A stretch of DNA of 64,000 nucleotides from Bathymodiolus brooksi (lineage: Eukaryota; Mollusca; Bivalvia; Mytilida; Modiolidae): NCBI GenBank assembly GCA_963680875.1, contig OY804579.1, positions 82,449,095 through 82,513,094 on the forward strand, written 5' to 3'. The notes beneath the pieces were generated by a model, which saw only the letters and a list, made by a program, of their open reading frames with translations, searched no databases and was not told the DNA's origin. A program made the position numbers and the translations under genes. Shown piece by piece: positions 24,351 to 39,216 of the stretch (positions are counted from its first letter, which is position 1; each line of letters begins with the position of its first letter).

Positions 24351-25100
24351 TGTCCCAATCCATTAACAAACATGGCCGCCACAGGCAATTCTTGTTTCTG
24401 ATTGGCCTATTTTTAAAAATCTTCCCCTCTGAAACCGCGTGGCCAAATGAACATAAACTTCGTAGGAACCATCTATGGAAGGTCCTCTATAAAGATTGCT
24501 ATTTCGTCCCGATACGTTAACAAACATGGCCGCCATAGACAATTCTTGTTTCTGATTGGTCAATTTCTAAAAAAAGATTTCCTCTGGAACCGCTTAGCCA
24601 AATGAACCCCAACTTGGTAGGAAGCATCTATGGAAGGTCTTCTAGAACGATTGCTGAATTAGTTCCGATCTGTCAACTAACATGGCCGCCAGAGGCAATT
24701 CTTCTTTCTGATTGGCTAATTTAAAAACATCTTCTCCTCTGAAACCACTTGGTCAAATGAAACGAAACTTGGTAAGAACTATCTATAGAATGTCCTCATT
24801 TCGTCCCGATACGTTAACAAAAATGGTCGCCATAGGCAATTATTGTTTCTGGTTGGTCAATTTCTAAACAAATATTTTCCTCTGGAACCACTTGGTCAAA
24901 TGAACCGAAACTTGGTAGTAAGCATCCTTGGAAGGTCTTCTATAGAGGCTACTCATTAAGTTCCGATCCGTTAACAAACATGGCCACCACAGGCAATTCT
25001 TGTTTCTGATTGGTCGATTTCTAAAATAAATATTCTTCTCTGAAACTGCTTGGCCAAATGAACCGAAGCTTGGTAGGAAGCACCATGGAAGGTTTTGTGT
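24351..25100. repeat. 155-bp minisatellite, U1/U2 junction (about five copies)
   Basis: Copies begin near 24370, 24524, 24680, 24822 and 24978. One copy is shorter, so it has one repeat fewer than the U0 and U3 arrays. It sits exactly at the junction between units. Confidence 0.9.
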
Positions 25101-25925
25101 AAAGTTTCCTCAAAGCACAATGAAAAGTGAGCGACACAGGCTCTGCCCACTGAGCCTCTAGTTATGTTAAGTGGTTGTTGTTAAATAAAGGCACTATCTA
25201 CATTTCATATTAGCTATCTATTACTTAATCAGCACTCTCCACACTCAGTGACAGTTACAAATCGTTGCTCTGTTTACTCCCTTAGTTCTCCATAGTTTTG
25301 GAATTATTCTCGTCTTGTCTATGTATGAAATATTTTCCGGCTGGACGTTGAAGAACCAATAATCCTTACATAAATACTTAATTAAAAGGTGTGCATGTGG
25401 AATATGGCTGTCTAACAGTCAATATAATCTCACACATATGGGGTCAGGCAATGTTAAAAACCGGTAGTTGCGTTTGAGACTGACATTTTTTGAATACTCC
25501 AGGGATTGATCAGATATTTCTTTGTTAAAATGAAACTGATACCATTGTTACATATATTGAAGAGGGATATATATCTAAATGTAACATTGAACCATATCTG
25601 TTTGTTGACAGAATGACTATAGGACAAATTGATATATCTGTGTATTGTCTCCCTTTACCCGCGCGTATTGACTTTCGAACTCTTCTGGCCTTCCAGAATC
25701 TAACCTACTTATCTCCCTTTACCCGTGTGTATTGACTTTGGAACTCTTCTGGCCTTCCAGAATATAAATTAAGTTACACGTATTCCGAACTTTTAATTCA
25801 ACACTTTTATATATATTTGCTGTAATTAGCTAAGATATCAAAATGGAAAATTGATAGTTGTAGATCGTCTGCCTATATATACATATACTTTACACGAATT
25901 GTTTTCTTTATTGTTATCTATTCAG

Positions 25926-26077
25926 GTCCCACGCCTTGTACACATTGAGACTTCTATGCTGATACATGTAACAAGACTGTTTATTACCGATGTCTATGGG
26001 GTAGATCAATAAAACAGAGATGTAATGGGAACTTAGTATGGAATCAGAAAAGGAAATATTGTTCGTGGTCGAAATAG
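25926..26077 (+). pseudogene. CBM14 exon copy, unit U2, with early stop
   Basis: Same nonsense codon as in U1 (TGA at 25946-25948) and the same Pro to Ser change, so the two copies share a broken ancestor or were homogenised by gene conversion. Splice acceptor and terminal stop are preserved. Confidence 0.8.
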
Positions 26078-26645
26078 TGTAAAAAGACGTTCTGATCTAT
26101 GAAGATTATTTTTTCAACTGACAATATATTTATACTGTTAAAGATTTAAACTTTCTCTGTAATAATTATTGCCATTATTCATGATCAATGTATTATTAAC
26201 AATCTACTTTTTTATGTCATTTATTTATTTATTTTTACCCAATAATAAATCACTGCACATTAAGCCAAACACATACTCTCCTGTCAAAGAAAATGTTGGA
26301 GCAAAGGAACGAACTACACCATGATATACACAAAGATAAAAGAATATATCGAACAACACAAACTTATAAAAAAAATTAAGAATGTGACCAGATGTTTCTG
26401 TATAGAACACTCACATATGCCATATAGCGGAGGAATTTCACATTCCCAACACTCTGCCAAAATAATTTGCTCTTATCTCCAGTTTTTTGTATGAGGGTTC
26501 ATGTATTATTTACATTATTAGTGTTTGCTTTGCGCATAGTGGTGTCCAACACATATTGTTTTGTGGTTTTGTTTTGTTTGTCTTGTGTCTTGATTTTAGC
26601 ATAGGTTATATTTACCAAATAGTCCTCAGAAACTGATATCATCAC

Positions 26646-27390
26646 CATGCTCGAGTTTTTGATTGACAACCTATTTGCTATGTTTGGTGGACGTGAATAT
26701 CAAAACAGTCAGCATACATATCAGTACAAACTGTTCTCCTCTTCTCGCCGACTTGTTCCTTTATTCGTACGAGTCAGACAGCATACAGGGGTTTCTCATG
26801 AAAAACGAAAAAAGGCTAACCCGATCCTTTAATTTCACGTTCGCTATATAGATGATGTCCTTTCACTATATAACTCTAAGGTAGGTGATTTGTTGTTGAT
26901 CGCTTGGATCCCATTGAGCTTGAAATAAAGGATACCACAATTACACTAAGTCTGCTTGATACCTTGACATACACCTCGATATTGACGTGAGGGCCGGTTA
27001 GGAACGAAACTTTACGATAAAAGAGATCATTTCAATTTTCCCATTGTGAACTTTCCATTAATATGCAGCAATATTCCAGAATCACCTGCATATGGAGTAG
27101 ATCATTTCAATTTTCCCATTGTGAACTTTCCATTAATATGTAGCAACATTCCAGAATCACATGCATATGGAGTATATATATCTCTGTTGGTCCGATAATC
27201 CAGAGTCTGTACATGTGCATGGTTCCTATCAGAATTTCAGTGATAGGGGCTGCTGCTAACAAGGAAGCTACTGAACCAAGGGTTCCTATTTGTTAAGTTA
27301 AAGTCATCACTTCGAAAGCTTTACGGTCGCCACTATGACTTGGTAATTACCGTTACGGAATATCTGTGTCACAAATGACCACAGATATGT
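26646..27390 (+). mobile_element. Degenerate reverse-transcriptase fragment, U2
   Basis: Same fragment with an extra one-base loss just before the YIDD region (the frame ends at FNFTFAI) and the 75-bp internal duplication at 27025-27174. Confidence 0.6.
27025..27174. repeat. 75-bp direct tandem duplication, only in U2
   Basis: gatcatttcaattttccc starts at 27025 and again at 27100; the other units have it once. Confidence 0.85.
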
Positions 27391-30234
27391 TTTCTCCGAG
27401 CACTCCGGTTCCCCCCACCAATACAATTGACCGTCATGATATAACTGAAATATTGTTGAAAGCAGCTTTAAACACCACAACCTAAACCTTAAATCTTCTC
27501 CCCTGAAACTGCTGAACCAAATTAAGCAAAATTTGGCTGGGATGGTCCTTAAGTGGTCCCTTTCAAAATTGTGTCCGACAACCCCGCACTCCATTCAAGA
27601 TGGTGGCTGTTACTAAATATATATATTTCTTTGATTGTCTATTGCTGCTGTTACAGCTACATGGCATTGGGTAGTTGTTCAACATATCTTTTGGTTATTT
27701 TCCTCAAATTTATATCGATTAGGTATATAATGAAAAAAATCAAATACAAATATTCTACGTAAAAATATGAACTGAAGTGATCTTTGTTTGGCCAACTTTT
27801 AATATTATTTGTGACATCCCTATTTTCTATAAACATTAGAAGTCAAATTGAAAACTATGTGAGCGATTTCAGGCTCCTGGGAGACTCTAGTTCTTTTGGT
27901 GATTATAATTTCTGTCTTCTTTAACTTACGGCTTCTGATTACCCCTTTGGTGTCTTTTTTTTCTAGACACCTTTTTGAAAATTTTATTCTTCGCATTCTT
28001 TGATCATTTTTCCTTTTCTTCAGTTTTCCCCCTGTTTTTGTTTCTCTGTTCTTTCCTTGCTGATCGAAAGTTAACTGAATCGACAACATGTGCATACTGT
28101 GTCGTCCGTACTCGCCGAACACAATATATTCTTATCTTAAGTAGATATCCGCGGGTCTGTGGTTTCATTGATTCCTTCTCTTCATTGAAAATATTTTTAA
28201 AAGATTGCGTGAAAATAGGAAAAAATTGGAATCGAAATTCTCTTGAACAAACCTAAAATATTATGTATCGCCACCCCTGAATATGTCCTTTTACCGGAAA
28301 ATGCTCAAGTATTCCTCGGAAGATCCTTATTATTAATATTGTTGCTGCAATTGCGGAAATCCAAGTTAGGGCAGTCAGAACTGTTCATTGGATCGCAACA
28401 TCATATGAAGACGGAAAATTCACACTAGTAATTATCACGTTTATTTCAACAAAACTTTGTAAGGAATGATTTTTGTCGGATTATCAGATAGTGAGATCGA
28501 GGAACCATCGGACTATCAGGGCGTCGGATAACAGCAACCGCCCTTAAACTTGAGCTTCACTTGACAAATTTACATGTGTGGTCTATTTTCCAGGTGAACA
28601 CAATGTAAATTTGCATTTACATATATGAGTTAATTTATATAACATGCAATTTTAAATACTGAGTATATTTTGGCACATATTTACTCGTGTTAAATAATTT
28701 AAAAAAATATATTACACAAATGGTTCTGTTCAACATGTCAGCTGTCTAGCGCAAAAATATGGGACTGTTCGATTAATACGCAGCGTCTGTGTGACATCAA
28801 TTCTACTTTTACATATTCTTGCAATTTCACCAATAGTCGGTGGTGGACCTACATTTTGGGACACGGAATCTTGAACTGTTATGAGGGTCTCTTCGTAACC
28901 AGCAATAATAGGACAACATCCAACAAGGCACAAAGGGCGCAGTGTCCTTGCAAGGATCTCGCGGCCCAAATGGCGGGGAACGGGATGATGGGTTGAGTTC
29001 TTGAAAATGGGTACCGTTATTCCCTTCCCAACGGAAGCGAGGTCTGCTTAACCACCGTTATCTTTTTCAATGGGGTTGTTCCGTGGCCTGCCCAACTGAA
29101 TAAGCAAAATATAAATATTTTACTCTAGAAAATAGAAATTTCTCAGTAAATATTGGAACTGGAGCACTAGTTGCTGGCTAGCGGAACAGCAAATATATAC
29201 ACATAAAATACCATCCGTGCTAACTATGAACCACGTTTGGAAGCACATCTTGACATATGCATATTTAACTCTAAACACTACCAAAGATATAATCAGAAAC
29301 TTACCACCAGAAACGAAGAAAAAGAAAATTTTGACGAACGAAAATTACACAACCCAACATCAATACTCGGGGAAAAAGTATAGGTTCTTTCTCTTCTATA
29401 GGGGAAGAAGGTCATCAGAGGGGCTCGTTAGGATAAAGAGGTGAACATCTGAACTTTGAGGGTTAGAGTGATTAACGCCACTTTCAATAATATTTCAGTT
29501 TTATTGCTGGAGGAAACCGGTGAAAACCACCGACCTGTCGCAAGCCACTGCCAAACTTTATCACATACAATTGTATCGAGTACATCTTGCCATGAACGGG
29601 GTTCGAGCTCACAACGTTGGTGGTGATAGGTACTAATTGCACAGGTAGTTGAAAATCCAACTACCACACGATCACGACCACGACGGCCCCTACAAATAAA
29701 CAAACATCAAACAAAAAACAAAACAAATACAAATAATTGTGGACTGTTCTAAATTTAATGACCTTATGAGAGATTATGTAACTAGTTGTTTCAACAAGAA
29801 TATCAATAGATCTAATGATATTTCTTTTAAATGTATCTGGTTACTAAGTAATGAAGATAATGATGTATGTAGAAAAATAGCCAGATTTACTAACTTGAGC
29901 TTTTTGCTTAGAACAAATCCTTAAATGCGCTACGTCATTATATTTATTTATTTATCTGTTTACATATATGGGCACATAGCACTATTATTATACAGTAATA
30001 ATGTTTTATTCTCATTATGGTCTCCCTTGGAACACATAATCTCTTAAATTCAATATTACATTATGTATATAAATTTTATGATTATTATCTTTTATGCAAT
30101 TTATCTACTTTTTAAAATGTTCATGTTTTGAACTTTTCTTAATAAAGAATTATTATATCATAAAAAATTAGAAAAAAATATATACTAATTTCAAAATTTT
30201 AATTAATATATTAATTTTAAACACATGTGTTCAT

Positions 30235-30965
30235 ATATCAAAATATCAAAAACCCCTCTTTTCTTAAATTGTGAGTCAAGAAAAAAATGTTATGGAATCC
30301 TGCCCCCCCACCCTCCTCCTAACCATAGTATAACCCATTACATTTTGACCACCCTATCCATGGAATTGTCAAACCCTCTCTAATTTTCAATTGTGAGTCA
30401 AGTAAAATTGCTATGGAATATAGAACCCCCTCCCATGGTATATTGAACCCCCTACTCATGGTGTATCGAACACCCTACATATGGTATTTCCTCTACTCAT
30501 GATATGTTGACTGCCCCCTACCCATGGAACAGAAAACCCCTTCTTGTCTTTAAGTTGCTAGTCAAGTGCAACTCTATGGTATATTGACCTTTTCCCATGG
30601 TATATTGAACCTCCTACCCATGATATGTTGACCCCCGTCTCTTGTCTTAAATAGCGAGTCAAGTAAAATTGCTATGTTATATTGACCCCCTCACATGGTA
30701 TATTGAACCCCCTATCCATAACCAAACCCCCTTCTGTCTTAAGTTGTGAGTCAAGTTCGATTGGTATGGTATAATGACTCCCTCCCATGGTATATTGAAT
30801 CCCCATACTCTCTCTTGATTAGAAATCAGGGGGTTCAAAATATAATGGGGCTAAGATTTACCATACAGTGGTGGGAACATTTGTCAATAAGGGGTTCGAT
30901 ATACCATGGATGAAAATTGACAATGAGGTCAATATACATGTACCATGAGGTTCAAAATAACATAT
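30235..30965. repeat. Pyrimidine-rich minisatellite, U2
   Basis: Same array with an additional TATTGAACCCCCTAC copy near 30440; inverted counterpart at 30830-30950. Confidence 0.8.
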
Positions 30966-31983
30966 GACCCCGTCCCTATATACCTTTTATTATCCACACA
31001 AAATTAGGGTATATAGAGTTGGCATATGCAAGCTGTTGTTATACAATAAGATTGTATGATATATGGACACGAACATGATAAATAAAGGATAAAGAAATGA
31101 AATAATACAGATAATTTATTGAAAAAAATATATAAACAGAAAGTTAAAAAAGGGAGTGGTAATTCCGTTCCATAAATGTCTGTGTTTTAAAGACAGAATA
31201 ATGTGGTCTATATTGTTATAATTCAATACATGATAAGTTTTTATTCCTTATGGATAGTCCCTCTGATTATTTCTGCAAGCATCAATGATAATATCATAAA
31301 TACATAAAAAAAATTATAAAACTAACACTTGCACTTATATATTTCATTCATTTCATCACTTAAGATAGCTTAAACTTCATGAAATGTGTACAGCAATACA
31401 GAATAAAAGACGGAACACAGCAAGGAAAAAATAAAATAAAATGAAAATACCTACCATATTTTTTTGGACAATGGAACCTTTAGCAGGCAGATATTTTGGG
31501 GGCCTTATATCAGTTTAAGGGGAAAAATATGTTTTCATATTCCTGATCTCCCATCAAATACAACAAAGATAAACATTTCTTGTTCGCATCTTAAATTCAA
31601 TACTAAATTAGTATTTTACAATAACATACCTCTAAATCTGGCATACATGAGTGTACATTTAACACTGACCAAGTTCTATTATTTTGAAATCATCAAAAAT
31701 AGAATTTAAATTAAATTGTTAAAGATAGTATATGTTATTCAGCTATCATACAGGATATAACGAGACAGAGCTGTATGGAAATATACATGTAGGTCCTGGC
31801 TGGAGATACACAGACAAAAATGTTAGTGGGGTTTTAAATCATAACCTTATTTTTTTTTAGCCAAGCTTTCAGTGCTAAAACGAATATCAACGAACAATAC
31901 AAACACATAGATAATAGATTAATCTGAAATCAAATAGATCACATACAGTTACACATATGACGACAGCATATACACATATACTA

Positions 31984-32357
31984 ACCGCATCGGTGGCGTA
32001 ATGGTTAGCGTGCTCGCCTCGAGTGTGGTAAATCGTGGATTCGAGCTACGGTCGGGTCAAACCAAAGACTATAAAATTAGTATTTGTTGCTTCTCCTCAA
32101 AGCACGCAGAATTAAGGAGAAAGAGCAATTAAAGACTGGTTGGCTCGGAATCAGAATAATGTGTTCGAGTGGAGCAACATGTCTACCCGCGGACTGTTGT
32201 TTCAGTGAGCTAGCACTATAAAAATCCAACTCTGCGTGTTGGTCTATTACAAAGCGGGCCTAATCATCATCTCATTGAAAATTAACTTGTTCTCGCCATG
32301 ATATAGATGTAAAATGGCTGAATTGGCGTTAAACAACAATCACTCACTCACTCACAT
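31984..32357 (+). mobile_element. tRNA-headed SINE (family A), U2
   Basis: Same insertion as in U1, with the same tail (cactcactcactca). Confidence 0.75.
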
Positions 32358-34983
32358 ATACTACAATCACAAGACACAGTAATGCTCGTCCAAGTCAGGA
32401 TCTTGATTTCCAACGTTATATGTCGTTGTATCCCCTCTTTTCTGTTCAGTGAGACAAGGTGAGAGGTGATTGTTTGTTTTGCTGATACTGGTTAAATTGT
32501 TGACCATCATTGCTTAAGCTTTCTTTCCATAATCAATGCTAACAGAGCACTGTCGAAGAGAGTACATGTATAATGTCCATCATTACTCTACCCAAAGTTA
32601 ATTATTGTTGAAGCTTCTTATTGAGGTATATGAATTATTTTCTTATTATATGATTATGGTGCTTAACGCCACTTTCAACAATATTTCAGTTATTTCGTGG
32701 TCGTCAGTTTTATTGGTAGAGGAAACCAGAAAAAACCGCCGACCTGCCGCAAGTCGCTGACAAACACTATCACATAATATTGTATCGGGTACACCTCGCT
32801 ATGAGCAGGAATCGAACTCACCACTCTAGTGGTGATAAGCACTGATTACATGGGTAGTTGTGAATTCAACCATGATACGAACACCACGACTCCTTATTGT
32901 CTTACAATGACCTTTAATAAAATATAATATTTAAGCGGTTGGGGTCACCGACTCTGTTTGATGGAAGTAATAGTATACATATGCCAACAATTTTACTTGT
33001 TGGCAAAAAAGTGTTTCAGCATATTTCACATAGAAGAGTTTGCAGATACCAAAGGGGTAATCAGAATCCGTAAATCGAAGGACATGCAACGCTATGGTAA
33101 AAAGAAAAAGCATCAACCCCGATCTACAAAACATACACATAAAATTACAAATCGAGTAACATGAACCCCACTAAAAACCGGGGGGTGTACTCAGGTGCTC
33201 TGGGAGTTATCAGTCAAAAGTCAAAGACAAAGCGTTTTATTCAAAGTCGGTACAAAGAAGCAACATACAACGTAAGCTCTGAAATTTTTTATTACCGATA
33301 TTACACAAATAACATATAAAAACAAAGAATACAAACATACACGATTTACAAACACATTATATACAATACAACATAGTACCCTTTGACAAGTAACATGAAA
33401 ATGTCTTATTATCTTCTGTCATGCCATTCAAAACAGATACAGTCAAACCTGCCCATACAGTCACCTCTATTAAGCAGTCACCTGTATTGAAAGGTCACAT
33501 ATTTATTGTCCTATCATAGAAAATGTCATATAAATTGAACCTTTTTTAAGAGGTCACCTGTCTTATAAGGTCACTTTTTCTTTGCCCCAAAGGTGACCTC
33601 TTAATACAGGTTTGACTGTATATGTAGATTATAGCAAGAAAGCATGAATTTATAGCAAGCATATCAATTTGAACTGAAAGAGTTCAATTGTGTGTTTATT
33701 TTTCAGAAATCATTTTATTGGTACATAACTGTGTAAAATTGGGGGATTTTACAGATGATGTCACTATACATGTGATGTGGATGAAAGTCAAGAGTTGTTG
33801 ACATTTTAAAATTGATAGAATTGAAGGACGTACTGAAACAATTGTAATTATATCCTGGTTGGGGAAGTCATTAAAACATTATATTATTATATCAATGTAC
33901 CACTTAAAATCAATATTTCCTTGATATATCGCATAGCGTATATTTCCACGTTCTATGGCAATACAAATATATAATAAACAATAACATTTTATTTTGCTTA
34001 CATAGACATATATTTTATTTTATTTGTACATTTTGTAAACAAAACAATGTAGAAAATAGATACCACAAGAAATGACAACAAATAAATGCAAAATAGTGAT
34101 ACTGTTTGCCATATTGGTGCACATTTCTATAAATATGCATATTCAGACTTGTGCATTACATGTATACATTGAGTATAATAATCAGTGCCGGATTTAGATG
34201 AAGAAAGGCCCTAGACTATTTCGCTAGGCCTCTCCCAATCCCCCACCATCGCAACTAGAGGACGATGGAAGAGTGTTTAATCAATTCATTTTAATAAGGG
34301 CGAGGATGAAGATGGGTGTTTAAAATTCTGCATTATTCTGAAATAAGTATAACTGTGCAAAGACATTTACTGATGGTTTGTTTAGAGAATACAGTGCGTT
34401 ATCACGGCATATGTATGACAATGTCAAAAATATGATACGCCTTGGCCAGCGAACCCCTATATTCTGTGGCCCTCGGCTTCAGCCTGTCAAGCCTATAGGT
34501 AAATCCGGCACTGAGTAAAAGACATTACAAAATTGAATTGATCTTTGTATTGTGGACTTAGACATTGTACAAAAATAATCAAAATATTTAGCATAAGGGA
34601 AACTGAAGTAATGGCATGAAAACCGCAAATTCGTCAGTTTTCAATAAAAAAAAATAATTAAAGGGTATAACTAGAAGCAGGTGATTTGACTACAATTAGT
34701 TGTGAAATCATATGTCTTTAATCATTATGTTGTCAATATATACAGTCAAATCTGCTTTAGTTACCATCTCTATTAAGCAATAACTTGCCCTATGTGACCT
34801 TAATTTTAATGTTTATTCACAGTGCATTCTATATTAATTGAACCTGTATATAGTGACCACCTGTCTTTTGTAACCCTATTCAAATATTCCCTTGAAGATC
34901 ACATAAGACAGGCTTAACTGTATATGATATTACAAGCGACGTTTTCCATTATTTACATACGTTTCAAGAACATGATTTGAACA

Positions 34984-35167
34984 CTAACTAACTTTAAATC
35001 CTCCTTTGCTGACATCGTCATACACATCATGATAATTAGCACCCACTGTTTTTCTGGGAACATCACATGCCTCAAGGTAAGTTGATCGTAATTTGATTGT
35101 AGATTGGGACGATTCTGTTATCGGACATGCATTGTCAATTTCTGGGGAAAACACTGCAGAATTGTGC
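34984..35167 (-). CDS. Orphan cytoplasmic-tail exon, unit U2
   Basis: 184 nt, open to TAG, same acceptor as U3. Tail residues include STYLEACDVPRKTVGANYHD and VYDDV. The first Tyr motif has Ala at +3 (STYLEA), so the ITIM-like site of U3 is lost while the other two Tyr-x-x-Val sites remain. With the three exons upstream it forms a complete, undamaged alternative 3' cassette. Confidence 0.6.
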
Positions 35168-36183
35168 CTAGTAAAATTATAAATTGAACCTTTTATTGTC
35201 ATATTAATTGTTGGCGTTAACATCACAGTTAAACAGGTGTGCTAGGTATTGTTGCTATTCCCTGGGTTCACCATACAGAACTGTCTAGTATGTTCCCTGG
35301 TGGTGAATAGGGAATGCCCTTTCGTTGGGATGGCTGTCAGATTATATACATGTATAATAAGGATACATGACGTGGACCTTAGTGGGTGTCGTTATGTGGA
35401 AGGTGTCATGGTTCTTGTAGATACAACCCCTTTTGTAGATATCTAAAATGAATAGGCGCATTGTTGCCTCTACAAAATGTTATTTTTGTTGTCCTTGTAT
35501 CGTGGCGGTCAGTTTTATTGGTGGAGGAAACCGGAGGACCAGGAGAAAACCACCGACTTGTTGCAAGTCATTGACAAACTTTATCACATAATGTAGTATC
35601 GAGTACACATCGCCTGAGTGGGATTCGAATTCTAAACGTCAGTGGTGATGGGTATTGCTTGCATAGGTAGTTATAAATCCAACTACCATACGAATACGGC
35701 CCTTAAATAAACTTAAATAGTACAGAGAATAATTATAAGATTTCATATATCATTTATCTAACTAGCTCGCCTGTTTTTCTTCTTCTACATGTTCAATTGC
35801 CTGTTTACTGACCTACATTTGTGTTATAAGGTAATTTGTATCAAATGTATTTTAAAGTGTAAAATCTATATTTCATATTTTTCCTATATTAGGTTTCAAA
35901 ATAAATCCTGAATTGTATACCCCATACCTCAAGATTGGTGTATTTTATATCAAATATACACCGCCACTTGTCATGTAAATGCCTGTACCTATCTAGGAAA
36001 GTGATCAGCCATTCATAATTATGCTAAGGGTATCGGGTTTGCCTCTTTTTCTACGATTTTGTTCTATTGAATTTTGGAATTGTTTCGACAATGTAGTATT
36101 ATTTCTCTATTCTATGACTGACTTGAATGTAATAATTTCTTATGTCTTCTTGTATTTTCAACATCAAGTTTAATTCTACTTAC

Positions 36184-36259
36184 ATTGTACATAATTTTGA
36201 AGCCATCAATATAATAATCAAAAGTAACAATACAACAAACATTCCTGATGCTATGACAG
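36184..36259 (-). CDS. Orphan transmembrane exon, unit U2
   Basis: 76 nt, phase 1 in and 2 out as in U3; same hydrophobic helix VIASGMFVVLLLL, ending SKLCT instead of SKLCK. Splice sites intact. Confidence 0.6.
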
Positions 36260-37204
36260 CTGTAAAATAAAAATAACTATTATAATTCAACATATAAAAA
36301 AAAACTTGAGCAGCGACGGGTGCTCCTAGTGGAGAAGGAAATGCTTATCCTTTCGGGACAGCCATTTTCGTCCTGTTTTTGTGGGGCTCGTGTTGCTCAA
36401 TCTCTTGTTTTCTGTATTCGCAATCAAAATCCCGTCCTTTCCACGTTCATGACTTATCACCGGAGTCTTATCATGAGTGCCACTATTTGGGCTGGAACAT
36501 TGTTGGAAGCACTTGTGTTCATTCCCATTTTAGTTCATGTTACTCAATCCTTGGTTGTCTGTGTGGTATTTGCGATTTATTGTTCTTCTTTTCGTCCCTT
36601 TCATGTTGGTCATTATAATGTATGTATTTTGACATAAGGCCTTTTGATATCTTCATATTTTTATTTGGAATCAATGTTCTAGTGTTTTGTTACTTAATTT
36701 TTGGCATATAATTTCAATTTTCTTTACATTTGTGGTCTAGGACCACTGAAAAAAACTTCCAAACAAAAATGTGCGTCAGCTGTAGAAATTATTACAAGTT
36801 TCCTTTGCTTTATTACTAATCATTTATCAATGTTTGCCTTTCGTACAGTGTGGAATTGGTCAACAATAAATCACCTGTGCTTAAGGTGCAAGCGCTTATT
36901 CTATACAACTGTAGACGTTTGTTTGTGTGTTTATATGTTATTTTTTAAAAGAGGTATACACAGTTCATCCAATTGGTCAGCCCGCTTCAAACAGTATTCA
37001 ACTACTTAGTTGTGTTTGTAATTTCCTGATTGGGGCATTGTGAGTTTGTGTCTGAATTTATATCCTCGTAATGTGCTGATGTCCGATACAGCGATAACAA
37101 CATTACTTCACCTATATTTGTATGTTATTTTGCACTTTGGAAGTGAAATTATATACACAAAATGACAAAAAAGTCCAGATTTTATTTGTTTTTTTCCGCC
37201 TCAC

Positions 37205-37270
37205 CTGTAAATGGAAGATTAATAGTTCTTGGCAAAGCAGAATCTGTGGTATTATCCTCATGTCTTTGTC
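37205..37270 (-). CDS. Orphan juxtamembrane linker exon, unit U2
   Basis: 66 nt, phase 1-1, acceptor tttgtag and donor gtgagg. It encodes QRHEDNTTDSALP followed by RTINLPFT, close to the U3 exon but one codon longer. Confidence 0.55.
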
Positions 37271-39216
37271 CTACAAAATGTAAATATCATAACATTCATT
37301 TTCATTGAAGGCATACATTATTTGGATATCAAATATTTTGGCTTTGAGTGTACCTGATGAAGGTTATTCTAGAAAGGCGTCGTGCGCACTAAGTATGATA
37401 TCTACGTTTGTATGTAAATTATGACATCCACAAAATTTCCTCGCTCTCGTTAACTCATTCCTTTATCCTGCAAGATAACAATAAGTGTATATTCTCGTAT
37501 TTACCAATGTTTATCTGTCCTCGATTCATTCTTCTGATTTTTGTTTGTTTGTTTGTTTGATGGTGCTTAATGTCACTTTCAAGAATATTATATCGTGGCG
37601 AAGGAACATCAGTCGTGATAGGCACTGATTGCATAGGTAGTTGTAAATCCAACTACCATACGATCACGCCACGACGTCCCATTCATTCTTCTGTCCTGCA
37701 TAGTAGCAGCATTTTGGCTACAGCGTTTACTGAAATTCTCAAATCAGCAAAATCCGCATGGCTGTCATCACTAAATCATCGTAAAACGTATATACATGTA
37801 CTGTCGGTAATTAATGAATTAACATAATATAATAGCAATTGATAATGATATCTATTACGAAAACAACGACAAAAAAATGATCAGAGAAAATTACAAAAAC
37901 AACAATGGAAACTGACAACACATCAGTGAAATATAAAATCAAACACATCATATAATCAGTCAAGACAATACTCCACAGAAACGAGTGATGATGTACCCTA
38001 GATATTCGTAATTTATAGACGTTAAGGAAAGCGTACTCCCCTCCTGTTCAATATAACTTTTTTACTTCTGTATACCTGCAAAAATGATTTTAATAGTTGC
38101 ACCCTAAACGTAGTAATTTATTTGCTTTTTCATAGAAGTAATTACTTATAACAGATTGATAATCTTTAGGGCCATTGGTTTTCTCGCTCCAAATTATTCT
38201 TCAATTATTTGGCTTTCTAAATTTCCAATTTGAGGGTTATTCCAGAAACGTGTCATGTGCACTAATTAAGCTATCTAAGTTTTTATTATAATAGATTGAT
38301 AATATTATAAGATTTGTACAACAAAAACTAGAGTGGACCTTTCTAGCTTCTAAGCTGTTCCTACCTTGATATTCATTCTGCAAATTCTGACTGCGCTTGA
38401 CAATAATGGAAATCTTAATTGACTAAAGAAATATTCGAGCTTTGTGTAGATAATTTTGCACAATCCAACCTTGCTATCAGCTAACAACGGAAGTAACACA
38501 AAATATGGGAAAAAGTGACCGCATAGAACAGACACGTGAGATCACTTATGGAGCAATTGGCGAATCTTGCAGATTTTAATGCACTATGTGCGCAATTACG
38601 CTCGTCCGTAATATATTTATTTTAATAATTGTTGATGGCATTGCTTTGATTAAATTGCAGTTTCAAATACTAGAAACATGTAGTATGTCTATATTTCAAA
38701 TATGATTAATTTTAGATGTACATTTTTATTGATTTAAACATATTTTATTGATAAATAACATATAAACTTTTGTTTCATAATACAATAAAACATAGGATTC
38801 AAAAACAAGCGTAACGCTTATATTAATCCGTTTCCTATTACATTGTATTCAAATGTTTCAATGTCATAACGATTTCTACAAAGACAAATATATGAATACT
38901 ACTCCCACGAATTACAGGACCTGGATACTCAACGTCATACATGTCAGAATGATGGATATAATGTTAATAACAGCAACAGTGTATACTACTGTCTACCTGT
39001 CATTTCTACAGCTATATAAGTGCAGTCACATGAGCACCACATTTTCAAATTAGATTTCTGTATTGTACCTAGCCATGAGGAAATTAACTTTATGTATTAT
39101 GCTGCCGAATGTTTTAGCTTTGTCTACTACATGTATATTGTTAACAATTTGTTAAAATTCACAGTTATTTATATTCCGAGTGTCAATACGTATAAACCTT
39201 AAGTAAAAGTACTTAC

